The translations under genes and the position numbers were made by a program. The notes under the pieces are model-generated. The model did no database searches. It saw only the letters and a program-made list of their open reading frames with translations, and had not been told where the DNA came from. Below are positions 23,993 through 32,535 of a stretch of DNA of 64,000 nucleotides, piece after piece (position 1 is the stretch's first letter; each line of letters starts with the position of its first letter). Source of the DNA: Maritalea mobilis (lineage in GTDB: Bacteria > Pseudomonadota > Alphaproteobacteria > Rhizobiales > Devosiaceae); contig NZ_SNYR01000001.1 in assembly GCF_004363175.1 (NCBI RefSeq), positions 62,001 to 126,000 of the forward strand, in the 5' to 3' direction.

Positions 23993-25126
23993 ATGCACAA
24001 AAGATTGAAACTTGGCATGGTGGGCGGCGGCCAAGGCGCCTTTATTGGTGCAGTGCATCGCATTGCAGCCCGCATTGATGACGAATTTGAGCTGGTGGCA
24101 GGGGCATTGTCTTCCAAGCCAGAGGTCGCGCAACAATCCGCTGCCCAGCTCGGCATCGCGCCAGATCGCGCCTATGCAGACTTCAAAGAAATGGCCAAGG
24201 CTGAAGCCGCGCGAGCTGACGGCATCGATGCGGTGTCGGTTGTCACGCCCAACCATATGCACTTTCCGGTCGCCAAAGCTTTTCTGGAACAGGGCATCCA
24301 CGTCGTCTGCGACAAGCCGCTCACCGCCAATTTGGATGAGGCCAAGCAATTGGCCGAAATCGGCAAAGCCAGCAAAGTAGAATTTGTGCTGACCCATAAT
24401 TACTCTGGCTATCCCATGGTGCGGGAAGCAAGGCATTTGGTGCAAAGTGGCGCGCTGGGCAAATTGCGGCGGGTCAATGTGGAATATGCACAAGATTGGC
24501 TAAGCGAGGCAATCACCGATCCGGAGAACAAGCAGGCCAGTTGGCGGGCAGACCCAAAACAAGCAGGCAAAGGCGGTGCAATTGCCGACATCGGCACCCA
24601 TGCCATGCAATTGGCAAACTTTATAACGTTGCAAACGCCTGAAATCCTTGCGGCGGATCTAACCAGCTTTGTTAAGGGACGTTTGGTGGATGATGATGCC
24701 CATATGATGTTGCGCTATGCCAGTGGTGCAAAAGGTTATCTGCTCGCCACACAGGTGGCACCGGGCAATGAAAACAATCTCCGCATCCAAATCTATGGCG
24801 AAAAGGCAGGACTGACTTGGGCGCAGGAAAACCCAAACCAACTTTGGTTTGCACCGCTCAATGCGCCAAAGCAATTGCTGACCAGAGGTGGGCATGGCAC
24901 ATCTGCGCAAACACAAGGCCAAATACGCGTGCCACCGGGACATCCAGAAGGCTACCTTGAAGGCTTCGCCACCATTTACCGAGATGCGGCAGATTTAATC
25001 CGAAACGGACGTTGCGAAAATTGCCTGTTACCGACGCTGGAAGATGGCCTGCTGGGAATGCAGTTTATTGAAGCCGCGATCCAATCATCTGCACACGATT
25101 CAGCTTGGACAAGAATTGGCGATTGA
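23993..25126 (+). CDS. Gfo/Idh/MocA family oxidoreductase 2
   Basis: A 377-residue dehydrogenase. The Rossmann motif reads GMVGGGQGAFIGAVHR at residues 8-23, followed by VVTPNHMHFPVAKAFLEQG, the family motif CDKPLTANLDEA, and GKGGAIADIGTHAMQL with the conserved Asp and His of the active site. It starts 10 bases after the long isomerase gene with an AGGAG ribosome site. It is the last gene of the sugar operon and is followed by a strong terminator. It is only distantly similar to the first Gfo/Idh protein, so the two probably act on different intermediates. Confidence 0.9.
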   Translation: MHKRLKLGMVGGGQGAFIGAVHRIAARIDDEFELVAGALSSKPEVAQQSAAQLGIAPDRAYADFKEMAKAEAARADGIDAVSVVTPNHMHFPVAKAFLEQGIHVVCDKPLTANLDEAKQLAEIGKASKVEFVLTHNYSGYPMVREARHLVQSGALGKLRRVNVEYAQDWLSEAITDPENKQASWRADPKQAGKGGAIADIGTHAMQLANFITLQTPEILAADLTSFVKGRLVDDDAHMMLRYASGAKGYLLATQVAPGNENNLRIQIYGEKAGLTWAQENPNQLWFAPLNAPKQLLTRGGHGTSAQTQGQIRVPPGHPEGYLEGFATIYRDAADLIRNGRCENCLLPTLEDGLLGMQFIEAAIQSSAHDSAWTRIGD

Positions 25127-25141
25127 TATGCCAACGGAAAA

Positions 25142-25169
25142 GGCGGCCCCTTAGGGCCGCCAGTTTTTT
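25142..25169 (+). terminator. Rho-independent terminator between the sugar and iron operons
   Basis: GGCGGCCC (25142-25149) and GGGCCGCC (25154-25161) form a perfect 8-base-pair stem with a 4-base loop, followed by AG and six T. It follows the second Gfo/Idh stop by 15 bases. The stem could also serve the convergent iron operon, whose last stop is at 25168. Confidence 0.9.
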
Positions 25170-26124
25170 ACGGCATTGGTGTGAATTGGCGCCCAGCAAT
25201 ATGCGTGGTCAACAAATCTAAATTCAGCTCCAGGGCGGAGAATGAATAGCCAAATGCGGCGTAAGGGAAAAAGATCATCTGATCATTTTCGCAAGCGTGT
25301 AGCTGAGCGCACCAGTTTGGCAGGAACTTCTCCAAACCAGCTCGGACTTCTTCCGGGCCAGCGCTCGCTTCGTTGCCATAGAAATTAATGATGAAATCGC
25401 CATCGATCAGCTGGATTTGCTCAGGGCTAACGCTAAAGCTGCGCTTTTCTTCGTCAAGGATTGGCTGTGGAAGATTTAGCCCCAAATCATCAAGCGCCAC
25501 GGTGAGCGCGCCTAAATCGGTGTAGGCGTAAAGTGTTTCACCTGCTGGGAAGGAGAAGCTGACGCTAACTGTGATGTCCTGCTCCTTAGGAAAGTGATTT
25601 TGAACTGTGGTGAGTTTATTCTCGTAATTCTCCAACAACCGCTCATATTCGTCCATACGGCCAGCCGCGTCGGCCAGTTTTTTCATGCCGTCTTTGACAG
25701 GATAGTTGTTTGGATCAATGTAAAGCGTAGGCGCAATGCGGGACAATGGCTCCACAAATTCATCGCGTTGTGTGAAGATCAGATCAGGCTTTAGTCCGGC
25801 GATCTTTTCATAATCCAAATCATTGTAAGTGCCCAAAAACTCAATATCCGAATTGGCCAAGCTGATGCCCAACAAATCTGGGACGGTGCGCAAAAATGGG
25901 GTACCATTGCCAGCCAATCGACCAGCGCTGCCCACAATAGGCACGCCTAGCTCCAACAGAGGCAGGGTGAGGCGGTTGTCATTTTGAGAGATAACGCGCT
26001 CAGCCTGTACAGGCACTTCGACCTGCCGACCTGCATCATCAGTAAAAATTCTCGTCTCCGTGGCAGAAGCTGTATGCACCACCAAGCTCAGCAAAATGGT
26101 GAGCGGTAAGAGTAATGTTCGCAT
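25168..26124 (-). CDS. Iron-siderophore ABC transporter substrate-binding protein 3
   Basis: A 318-residue FecB/FepB-type binding protein. The start at 26124 gives a signal peptide MRTLLLPLTILLSLVVHTASA, then ETRIFTDDAGRQVEVPVQAERV, the classical opening of this family. The ribosome site is GGGAAA. The longer in-frame ORF reaching 26541 would run through the permease gene in another frame and is rejected. It is the last gene of the iron operon, 38 bases after the permease. It is not closely similar to the two other binding proteins in the operon and may recognise a different siderophore. Confidence 0.9.
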   Translation of the reverse strand: MRTLLLPLTILLSLVVHTASATETRIFTDDAGRQVEVPVQAERVISQNDNRLTLPLLELGVPIVGSAGRLAGNGTPFLRTVPDLLGISLANSDIEFLGTYNDLDYEKIAGLKPDLIFTQRDEFVEPLSRIAPTLYIDPNNYPVKDGMKKLADAAGRMDEYERLLENYENKLTTVQNHFPKEQDITVSVSFSFPAGETLYAYTDLGALTVALDDLGLNLPQPILDEEKRSFSVSPEQIQLIDGDFIINFYGNEASAGPEEVRAGLEKFLPNWCAQLHACENDQMIFFPYAAFGYSFSALELNLDLLTTHIAGRQFTPMP

Positions 26125-26162
26125 GATTTTTTTCCCTATTGTTGTGCGACCTAATTGAAAAT

Positions 26163-27215
26163 TTAAAGTTCGGTGCGGGCCTGCTGGCGCATGATGAGCC
26201 AAACGAAAAGCGGCACGCCAATAATGGCCGTGACCAAGCCCGCAGGGATTTGCACCGGAGCGAATGCGGTGCGTCCAAACAAATCGGCAACCGCGACCAA
26301 AAGGCCGCCAATTGCTGCCGTGATGAGAAGATGCACACCAACACCAGAATGGGTGAGGCGGCGCGTAACATGCGGTGCAACCAGCCCGACAAAGCCGAGA
26401 GGTCCCACGGCTGCTACGGCGAAAGCCGCCAACGCCACGGACAGCATGATCAAGCCCCAGCGCGCAATTGAAACATTCACGCCCAAACCAGTGGCGGTAT
26501 CCGGCCCCATGCGCATGGCAGCCATTGGGCGGCTTGCCCACATCAAGATGGGCAGCAAGGCGAACAGACAGGCACTAGTGAGCCAAACATCTTGCCAGTT
26601 TGAAGCATGCACCGAACCGGCGAGCCAACCCAACGCGGCTGTGGCGCGGTTGATGTCGCCATAGGTCAAAAGGGCTGATGTGCCAGCGGAAATGAACGCC
26701 GCGACGCCTACGCCGGTGAGAATAAACCGCATGGTGGAGCTGCCCGTGCGACCAGCAGAAATCCATTGGATGATAATCGCGACAACCAACGCGCCGCCAA
26801 AGGCGTAAAGCGGGCGATAATAATAGCCAAGCTCCGGCATCAACACGGTGAGAGCAACAACGGCAAATCCAGCACCTTGGCTGACGCCGACCAAAGATGG
26901 ATCCGCCAAGGGGTTGCGGGTTATATTTTGCAAGGTTGCGCCAGAAAGACCCAATAGTGCGCCGACCATGATCGATACCAGCACTCGAGGGAACCGAAAC
27001 TCCCAGACAATAGTGGTGCCTGTTTCGTCGGCGGGGCGTTGCCACAGAATATCCAAAACCTGACTGGCACTTAGCGGATAGCTGCCGAGCATCAGCGATA
27101 GGCCGATAATGAACAGCAACGCGATCATCATGCCGAGCAGCACCCATAAAGCGCGGACCGGCAGGCGCAATGCGAGTTTTTGGCTTGGTGTGCGAACAAT
27201 AATATCCGGCTTCAT
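26163..27215 (-). CDS. Iron-siderophore ABC transporter permease, FecCD type (2)
   Basis: A 350-residue permease with about ten hydrophobic segments. Family motifs include FRFPRVLVSIMVGALLGLSG, NPLADPSLVGVSQGAGFAV, the cytoplasmic AVGPLGFVGLVAPHVTR and the closing PAGLVTAIIGVPLFVWL. The start at 27215 overlaps the preceding permease stop as ATGA. It pairs with the other FecCD permease to form the channel. The first 20 residues before the first membrane segment are cytoplasmic. Confidence 0.93.
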   Translation of the reverse strand: MKPDIIVRTPSQKLALRLPVRALWVLLGMMIALLFIIGLSLMLGSYPLSASQVLDILWQRPADETGTTIVWEFRFPRVLVSIMVGALLGLSGATLQNITRNPLADPSLVGVSQGAGFAVVALTVLMPELGYYYRPLYAFGGALVVAIIIQWISAGRTGSSTMRFILTGVGVAAFISAGTSALLTYGDINRATAALGWLAGSVHASNWQDVWLTSACLFALLPILMWASRPMAAMRMGPDTATGLGVNVSIARWGLIMLSVALAAFAVAAVGPLGFVGLVAPHVTRRLTHSGVGVHLLITAAIGGLLVAVADLFGRTAFAPVQIPAGLVTAIIGVPLFVWLIMRQQARTEL

Positions 27216-28231
27216 AATTTTGCCCTCACCAGCCACACGAAGAAGGGGGCGCCCAAAAGGGACGTGACCAGCCCGGTCGAAATTTCAATCGGTGCCAAAG
27301 CAATGCGGGCGACAATATCGACGAACAATAAATAGGCTGCGCCTACCAGAGCGGAATAGGGCACAACGAAACGATAGTCGGTGCCGACAAACAAGCGCAC
27401 AGCATGGGGAATGACTAGCCCGATAAAACCCAAAGGGCCGGACAGAGTGACCGCTGATGCGGTGAGAGCAACAACTGCAATTAAGCTTAAGATTTTCACC
27501 TGAGCCACGTTCACGCCCAAACCGATTGCCACCTCATCGCCCATCGCCAGAGATGTGATCTGCCGTGCAACAGCGAAAGAAACAAGAAAGCCAACCAACA
27601 GCCAGGGCAGACACCACATCATGTAAGACATACGGTTGCCATTGATGGTACCTGTCAACCAAACCCGTAATTGGTCAAAATTATCTTGGTCAAGCAACTG
27701 CACCGCAGCAATGATGGCGCCAAGAAACGCAGTGATGGCGGCACCTGCCAAAATCAAGGTGAGGGGACGTGCGCCGCCGGGCGCGGAAGACGCAATCCAA
27801 AACACCAGCGCAGAGGCCGCCAAGGCGCCCCCAGCAGCAACCAAAGGCATGATAGGTACAATGGCGCTTCCCCAAATGCCGAAGCCGACAACAACGGCGA
27901 ATGACGCGCCTGCCAAAAGCCCCAATAGGCCGGGGTCGGCGAGTGGGTTGCGCGTAAGGCCTTGCATCAAAGCCCCGGAGACAGCCAAGGCGGCACCCAC
28001 CACCATGGCGATCAGCGCACGTGGCATACGCAAATTCCATACAACGATGTGATCAAACACAGTTTCATCTCGTGCGATCAGCGCCGTGAACACATCAGAT
28101 AGCGGGATAGCCTTGGCACCGATTGAAATGTGTAAGGCAAAGAACAGGGATATGACCACAGCCATCAAGCCGAGGCGTCCAACTTCGCCAAATTTTTGAA
28201 TTGTCATTATTTCGCGGCGTCCATCAGCCAT
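27212..28231 (-). CDS. Iron-siderophore ABC transporter permease, FecCD type (1)
   Basis: A permease of up to 339 residues with about ten membrane segments. Family motifs are LRMPRALIAMVVGAALAVSG, NPLADPGLLGLLAGASFAV, LSGPLGFIGLVIPHAVR and STGLVTSLLGAPFFVWL. The start could be 28231, which overlaps the ATPase stop by 8 bases, or 28207, eight codons later; neither has a strong ribosome site, so translational coupling is likely. It forms a heterodimer with the next permease. Confidence 0.92.
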   Translation of the reverse strand: MADGRREIMTIQKFGEVGRLGLMAVVISLFFALHISIGAKAIPLSDVFTALIARDETVFDHIVVWNLRMPRALIAMVVGAALAVSGALMQGLTRNPLADPGLLGLLAGASFAVVVGFGIWGSAIVPIMPLVAAGGALAASALVFWIASSAPGGARPLTLILAGAAITAFLGAIIAAVQLLDQDNFDQLRVWLTGTINGNRMSYMMWCLPWLLVGFLVSFAVARQITSLAMGDEVAIGLGVNVAQVKILSLIAVVALTASAVTLSGPLGFIGLVIPHAVRLFVGTDYRFVVPYSALVGAAYLLFVDIVARIALAPIEISTGLVTSLLGAPFFVWLVRAKL

Positions 28232-29087
28232 TCAGATTGGGCATGCACACCGGACGGCCCGCTTCTGCGTCAAAGATAACGCGTGCATCTAGGCCGAAAA
28301 CGGCGCGTAAATTTTCGCGTGTGAAAATGTCATTCACATCGCCTTGCGCAATGATTTCACCACTGCGCATCATCACCAAGTTATCAGCGTAAGCAGCTGC
28401 GATGTTCAGTTCATGCAATACAATGACCATGGTTTTGCCTGCCTCTTTGGCAGTCTTGGTCAGCAAGTTCATCACATCGACCTGGACCTTCAAATCCAAA
28501 AAGGTCGTGGGTTCGTCCAGAAGCACCAAATCCGTTTCCTGCGCCAAGGCCATGGCGATCCAGCAACGTTGACGCTGCCCGCCGGACAGGGCGTCGATGG
28601 GGCGTTCAGCAAACTGCGAAATGTTGGTCACTTCCATTGCCCAATCAACTGCGACGCTATCATCCTTCGTCCATTGTTTCAGCAATGTTTGGTGGGGGAA
28701 ACGCCCTTGCGCCACCAATTCACGCACCTTTAAGCCTTCCGGCGCAATCGGCCCCTGGGCGAGTAATGCCATTTGCTGCGCAACTTGGCGCGTGGGCAAT
28801 TGGTGCACATTTTGCCCGTTAAGGCTGACGCTCCCTTCGCTAGGCGTCAGAATGCGGGCCATGGTTTTCAGTAAGGTAGATTTGCCACACCCATTTGGTC
28901 CCACAAGGATGGTGATTTCACCCTCTGGGACATCCAAATCGATATGCTTCAGAATTGGTGTTTCACCATAGCCCGCGCTGATATTTTGCGCCCGCAAACT
29001 GATTGGCTTTTGCGTCGCTGGTTTTTGCGCCAGCGGCAAGACCTTCACTTTTTCATTGTGATAAAAATCTTTCGCCATTTGGGCCAT
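28224..29087 (-). CDS. Iron-siderophore ABC transporter ATP-binding protein, FecE/FepC type
   Basis: A 287-residue ATPase with Walker A GPNGCGKST, signature LSGGQRQRCWIAMALAQ, and Walker B LVLLDEPTTFLD, typical of siderophore ATPases. The start at 29087 is chosen because TTGGAG lies at the right distance; in-frame starts further upstream would overlap the preceding binding protein gene. The first 30 residues (MAQMAKDFYHNEKVKV onwards) form an extension not usually seen in FecE. The C-terminus contains the family-type FGLDARVIFDAEAGRPVC. Confidence 0.92.
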   Translation of the reverse strand: MAQMAKDFYHNEKVKVLPLAQKPATQKPISLRAQNISAGYGETPILKHIDLDVPEGEITILVGPNGCGKSTLLKTMARILTPSEGSVSLNGQNVHQLPTRQVAQQMALLAQGPIAPEGLKVRELVAQGRFPHQTLLKQWTKDDSVAVDWAMEVTNISQFAERPIDALSGGQRQRCWIAMALAQETDLVLLDEPTTFLDLKVQVDVMNLLTKTAKEAGKTMVIVLHELNIAAAYADNLVMMRSGEIIAQGDVNDIFTRENLRAVFGLDARVIFDAEAGRPVCMPNLNG

Positions 29088-29145
29088 GTGAAACTCCAAT
29101 TCAAAAGGGGTGGGCCATTGGCCCACTAATTGCGCGTAACGTGCC

Positions 29146-30114
29146 TTACGGACGGTCGTCTTCATGTGTGTTTGGGTCACCATCAAGAGCCATCTCAATG
29201 GCTGCTTCCAGCCGATCAATGGTGTAGGGCAGGCTCAACAAAGAGGCATGGGAGAATGCGCCTGTGACCTCTTTGCCCAAAAACACTTCCCGACCGTCTT
29301 TCACCACATTAAGGAAAGGCCGTGCTGCCAACTCTTCGATAGGGCCAAACTCGCCAGTTGAGGAAAGCCAGATCAAAACGTCAGTATCCAGCGGCGTTAA
29401 ATCTTCGGGAGACAATTCCGCCCAGAATGCATCGCCAACCGCATCATCAATTTTTTGCGGAGTGCCGAGCCCCATATTGGCCAGCAGAAGCGGGCGAATA
29501 TCGTTGGAGGCATAAACGCCGGGCGTGCCATCCCATGCCGTCGCCACAGCAACATTTTTGCCTTGCCATTCAGGGTGATTTGCTTTCACGTCCGCCAATT
29601 GGTCGCGGATTTTTTGCACCTTTTCTTGGCCAAGTTCTTCCATTCCTGCCGCACGCGCGGCGATCATCGCGCGTTCGTCCCACGGCAAGGCATAGTCGCC
29701 AACGCCATCAGGCACAGCCACAACAGGCGCAATAAGGCTGAGGCGCTCATAATCTTCAGCGCTAATGCCGGACCAAAGGCCGATGATCACGTCAGGCCGT
29801 GCCGCCGCAATGGCTTCAAAATCCAACTCGCCCCGTAAAATGGTTGGCTCCGTTGTGAGCGAGGGGGCCGCCCATGGCCAAACCACACTGTCATAATCGC
29901 CATACCAATAGCGTATGGTGACGGGCTGGATACCCAGCGCCAGCAAATCATCTGCCCCGGCATAATCGATGGACGCCACGCGTTCGGGCTTTTCTTCAAT
30001 GATAGTGGTGCCAAATTTGTGCTCTATTGAGAGAGGGAACTCTTGGGCCATCGCTGTGGTGCAGGAGACAACCAGCATGGCAGCGACACCAAGATATCGA
30101 ATTGCTTTTTGCAT
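29146..30114 (-). CDS. Iron-siderophore ABC transporter substrate-binding protein 1
   Basis: A 322-residue periplasmic binding protein. The signal peptide ends in TTAMAQ at about residue 24. The mature part has HKFGTTIIEEKPERVASIDY, LDFEAIAAARPDVIIGLWSG and LIAPVVAVPDG, typical of the FecB/FhuD family. It is clearly a paralogue of the next upstream gene, sharing HKFGTT, VWPWA, SGISAE and LIAPVVAVP in the same order, so the pair arose by tandem duplication. The gap between them is 10 bases. The two copies differ in loop regions, which suggests ligand divergence. Confidence 0.92.
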   Translation of the reverse strand: MQKAIRYLGVAAMLVVSCTTAMAQEFPLSIEHKFGTTIIEEKPERVASIDYAGADDLLALGIQPVTIRYWYGDYDSVVWPWAAPSLTTEPTILRGELDFEAIAAARPDVIIGLWSGISAEDYERLSLIAPVVAVPDGVGDYALPWDERAMIAARAAGMEELGQEKVQKIRDQLADVKANHPEWQGKNVAVATAWDGTPGVYASNDIRPLLLANMGLGTPQKIDDAVGDAFWAELSPEDLTPLDTDVLIWLSSTGEFGPIEELAARPFLNVVKDGREVFLGKEVTGAFSHASLLSLPYTIDRLEAAIEMALDGDPNTHEDDRP

Positions 30115-30124
30115 TGTGAAATTC

Positions 30125-31090
30125 CTATTTGCTTACGACAATTGTCGCAGGGTCGCCATCGATCGCCGCTTCAATCTGCGGCACCAACGCATCAATCGCA
30201 GCGTCAAGGCTAATCAAAGAGCCATGCGAAAGGGCGCCATTGGTGATGGAGTTTGTAGACATCATAATTTCGCGTCCCTCTTGCGCGGCTTTAAGCGTGG
30301 GGCGCAGCGGCAAGTTTTTGATCTGCTCTTCAGACTCTGGCGTGGTGAACCAAAACAACACATCAGCATCGAGAATGGGCAGCTCTTCTTCAGAGATAGT
30401 GATGTAGAACTCGCCCTTTTTGGAGATGTTCTGCACGCTAGGCGCAACCGTGAGGCCCAAGCCTTCGATAAATTTCACGCTTGAATCATAGGCGGAATAC
30501 ACGCCAACACTGCCGTTCCAATAGGTGGCCATGGCGAAGGTCTTACCGTCCCATTCAGGATGTGAGGCTGAGACAGACTTAATTTTCGCGCGTATCTCAT
30601 CAATCTTGGCGAGCGCTTCATCTTCTTTGCCCAGCACGCGGCCTGCTAATTGTGCCTGCTCATGCCATTGCAATTCATAATCGCCATAGCCCGGCGGTAC
30701 TGCGACAACAGGCGCAATTTCGCTTAGCTTTTTATATTCTTCTGCGCTGATGCCAGATCGAATAGCCATAATCACATCTGGATTGGTTTTGGCAATTTGC
30801 TCGAAATTCAACTGGCCGCTCAACACCTCCGGTTCGACGGAAAGCAGGTCTTGCGCCCACGGCCACACTGCATTTGGATAATTGCCAAACCACAGTCGTG
30901 TCGTCAGCGGCTGCTCGCCAAGCGCCAAAATATTGTCATGCCCCGCATAATCAACGGTTGCAATTTGCTCAGGTTGCGCCTCAAGCACCGTTGTGCCGAA
31001 TTTATGGTCGATTGTGAGCGGATATGTCTGCGCAAAAGTGGGCACAACCAGTGCCAAAAAAGCGCCCAAAATCGCAATATTCTTATTCAT
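30125..31090 (-). CDS. Iron-siderophore ABC transporter substrate-binding protein 2
   Basis: A 321-residue binding protein paralogous to its downstream neighbour. The signal peptide is short (residues 1-20, ending PTFAQ). The shared motifs are HKFGTTVLEAQPEQIATVDY, AVWPWAQDLLSVEPE, NFEQIAKTNPDVI and SEIAPVVAVPPG. The start has an AAAGGA ribosome site. It follows fhuF-like by 56 bases. Two adjacent paralogues plus a third binding protein at the end of the operon serve what appears to be a single transporter. Confidence 0.92.
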   Translation of the reverse strand: MNKNIAILGAFLALVVPTFAQTYPLTIDHKFGTTVLEAQPEQIATVDYAGHDNILALGEQPLTTRLWFGNYPNAVWPWAQDLLSVEPEVLSGQLNFEQIAKTNPDVIMAIRSGISAEEYKKLSEIAPVVAVPPGYGDYELQWHEQAQLAGRVLGKEDEALAKIDEIRAKIKSVSASHPEWDGKTFAMATYWNGSVGVYSAYDSSVKFIEGLGLTVAPSVQNISKKGEFYITISEEELPILDADVLFWFTTPESEEQIKNLPLRPTLKAAQEGREIMMSTNSITNGALSHGSLISLDAAIDALVPQIEAAIDGDPATIVVSK

Positions 31091-31146
31091 TATTTTCCTT
31101 TCGGCTGCCGCTGCAGCGCTGGTTATGCGACCTTTGAACTGTGGGA

Positions 31147-31998
31147 TTAGGCGGCGTGTTCTTCTGCATATTTATCGCGCAAATGTGTTTGCAGCCGCGT
31201 GATCATGCTGTCTTCATCACGCAGCACGCAGGTGGAGCAATATTCACCGCCATCTGAAGTGTAATAGCGGCAGCAACCGCCACGCTTGCGAAACCATTCT
31301 GAGATTTCAGGCCGTTCGGGCAGTTTGATTTGAATAAATCCGCTCTGTTTGGCGAAAAGCTTGCTGCCTTTGGTTTTTAAGATCTGCTCTGCAATCCGCA
31401 TTGCAGGCATCATGCTGTTGAAATTGTCGCCCTGCACCAGAAAGGCAGTTGCCAAACTGTCGCCCACAAGCCGCCACAGCGCAGGCTTCGCGAGGCCGGA
31501 CGCTGCATGATGTGCCTCAACAAGCGGGGTGAACAATTGCTCAAGCAATTGCGTGAAGCGGGCGACGACGTCCTCATCAGATGTCGCCAAGCGCCAAGCG
31601 GTTTGCGCGCTGTCTAGACTGATATCGGCTGCACCCATGGTGCCGCTTTGCCCATTCTTGTGCCAAGACACTTGACGCAAATGCAGACTGAATGCGGCGA
31701 GTTCGGTCTCATCCAGCCACATATTGTTCATGGCATAGCCTGCAATCGGGCGAAGGATCGCCCATGACATGCGACCCATAGAAAAGGCTGCGCCCATTTT
31801 AATGTCGGCGCTCGGATAATGTGCTGTCGCCAGCTTAAACAAACGTGGCAAATCCGCGGGCGTTAAAGCGCCAATATTCTGTCCCTCACGACCATTGGGC
31901 GCAAAAGTAAGGCGAGGGGAGAACGCACTTTCATCGCGGTTGATGGCACTCAGTAAGTGAACCAGCTTATCTTGGGTCGTTGCAGGAGCGATTGGCAT
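31147..31998 (-). CDS. fhuF: FhuF-like ferric-siderophore reductase with a [2Fe-2S] motif
   Basis: A 283-residue cytoplasmic protein. The C-terminal motif CC-x10-C-x2-C (GGCCRYYTSDGGEYCSTC) is the iron-sulfur site of FhuF, which reduces ferric siderophores to release iron. The middle part contains the ferric iron reductase-like region around GDNFNSMMPAMR. The start has GTGAGG as ribosome site. It is the first gene of the seven-gene iron operon, upstream of the binding proteins. Reductive release suggests hydroxamate-type or citrate-type siderophores, which is inference. Confidence 0.9.
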   Translation of the reverse strand: MPIAPATTQDKLVHLLSAINRDESAFSPRLTFAPNGREGQNIGALTPADLPRLFKLATAHYPSADIKMGAAFSMGRMSWAILRPIAGYAMNNMWLDETELAAFSLHLRQVSWHKNGQSGTMGAADISLDSAQTAWRLATSDEDVVARFTQLLEQLFTPLVEAHHAASGLAKPALWRLVGDSLATAFLVQGDNFNSMMPAMRIAEQILKTKGSKLFAKQSGFIQIKLPERPEISEWFRKRGGCCRYYTSDGGEYCSTCVLRDEDSMITRLQTHLRDKYAEEHAA

Positions 31999-32008
31999 AT
32001 CGGCCTCA

Positions 32009-32071
32009 CAGTTTCGAATAACTGGAGTTCAATAATCATAATAGAGTGGCGTACGCAAGTTTAACTGGAGT
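32009..32071 (-). promoter_or_regulatory. Direct repeats TAACTGGAGT upstream of the iron operon
   Basis: The 10-mer TAACTGGAGT occurs at 32019-32028 and at 32062-32071, 43 bases apart (about four helical turns). The first copy overlaps the inverted repeat CAGTT-TCGAAT-AACTG at 32009-32024. Both lie 20 to 75 bases upstream of the fhuF-like start, where its promoter must be, so they are candidate sites for an activator or iron regulator. Confidence 0.4.
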
Positions 32072-32252
32072 AATTTGGTATAGTTTAATTTTAGATGGCT
32101 TCGCAAAGGTTTTGCTGCTCTCCGAATTATGAAATTACGATTATATATCAATGTGTTGAGAATGATCCCAGCGGTTGGTGTTATGGTGGATTTCGGTGAA
32201 AAATGAATCTGTAGTCCACAAGATGCCCAAAAATTCAGAAAATTTTTTCCTG

Positions 32253-32269
32253 TTTAGAACCTGTCTAAT
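32253..32269. promoter_or_regulatory. Possible Irr-type iron control element
   Basis: TTTAGAA-CCT-GTCTAAT resembles the rhizobial ICE motif TTTAGAA-N3-TTCTAAA with two mismatches in the right arm. It is about 255 bases from the iron operon start, rather far, so support is weak. Confidence 0.25.
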
Positions 32270-32431
32270 CTTTGGCATCTTCAAAGAGAAATACTAATTA
32301 TATATCAGTAGGTTATGCTGTAAATCAGAATCATTTTATCATAAATTCTGTCAAATCTTCTACTCGCAGTATAGGGCACGCAACTGCTGCGGCGCCGAAT
32401 AAGCGCTTGTGATTTTGAAAAATAACAATCA

Positions 32432-32451
32432 AAATATAAACGTTTATATTT
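32432..32451. promoter_or_regulatory. LacI operator candidate of the GH42 gene
   Basis: AAATATAAACGTTTATATTT is a perfect 20-base palindrome centred on CG, 85 bases before the GH42 start. The 15-mer TAAACGTTTATATTT within it recurs exactly in front of the ABC operon at 34606. Confidence 0.7.
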
Positions 32452-32535
32452 CGAAAAATATATGCCATAACCAATGAAGTGTTTGATTCCGGCTGACGCG
32501 TAATTCGTGCAGTTGGTGGATGGTGAGGAGAGTTT

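Larger units (their letters stand above)
31999..32535. other. Intergenic control region between the iron and GH42 operons
   Basis: This 537-base AT-rich region separates two divergent operons. No convincing gene was seen. It holds a repeated 10-mer near the iron operon, a possible iron-response site at 32253-32269 and the LacI-type operator of the GH42 gene at 32432-32451. An antisense ORF at 32305-32853 overlaps the GH42 gene and lacks any recognisable motif. Confidence 0.6.

Noticed and set aside
25168-26541. A 457-residue version of the iron-binding protein
   Set aside because: The first 139 residues are an out-of-frame reading of the FecCD permease gene; a clean signal peptide and ribosome site mark the true start at 26124.
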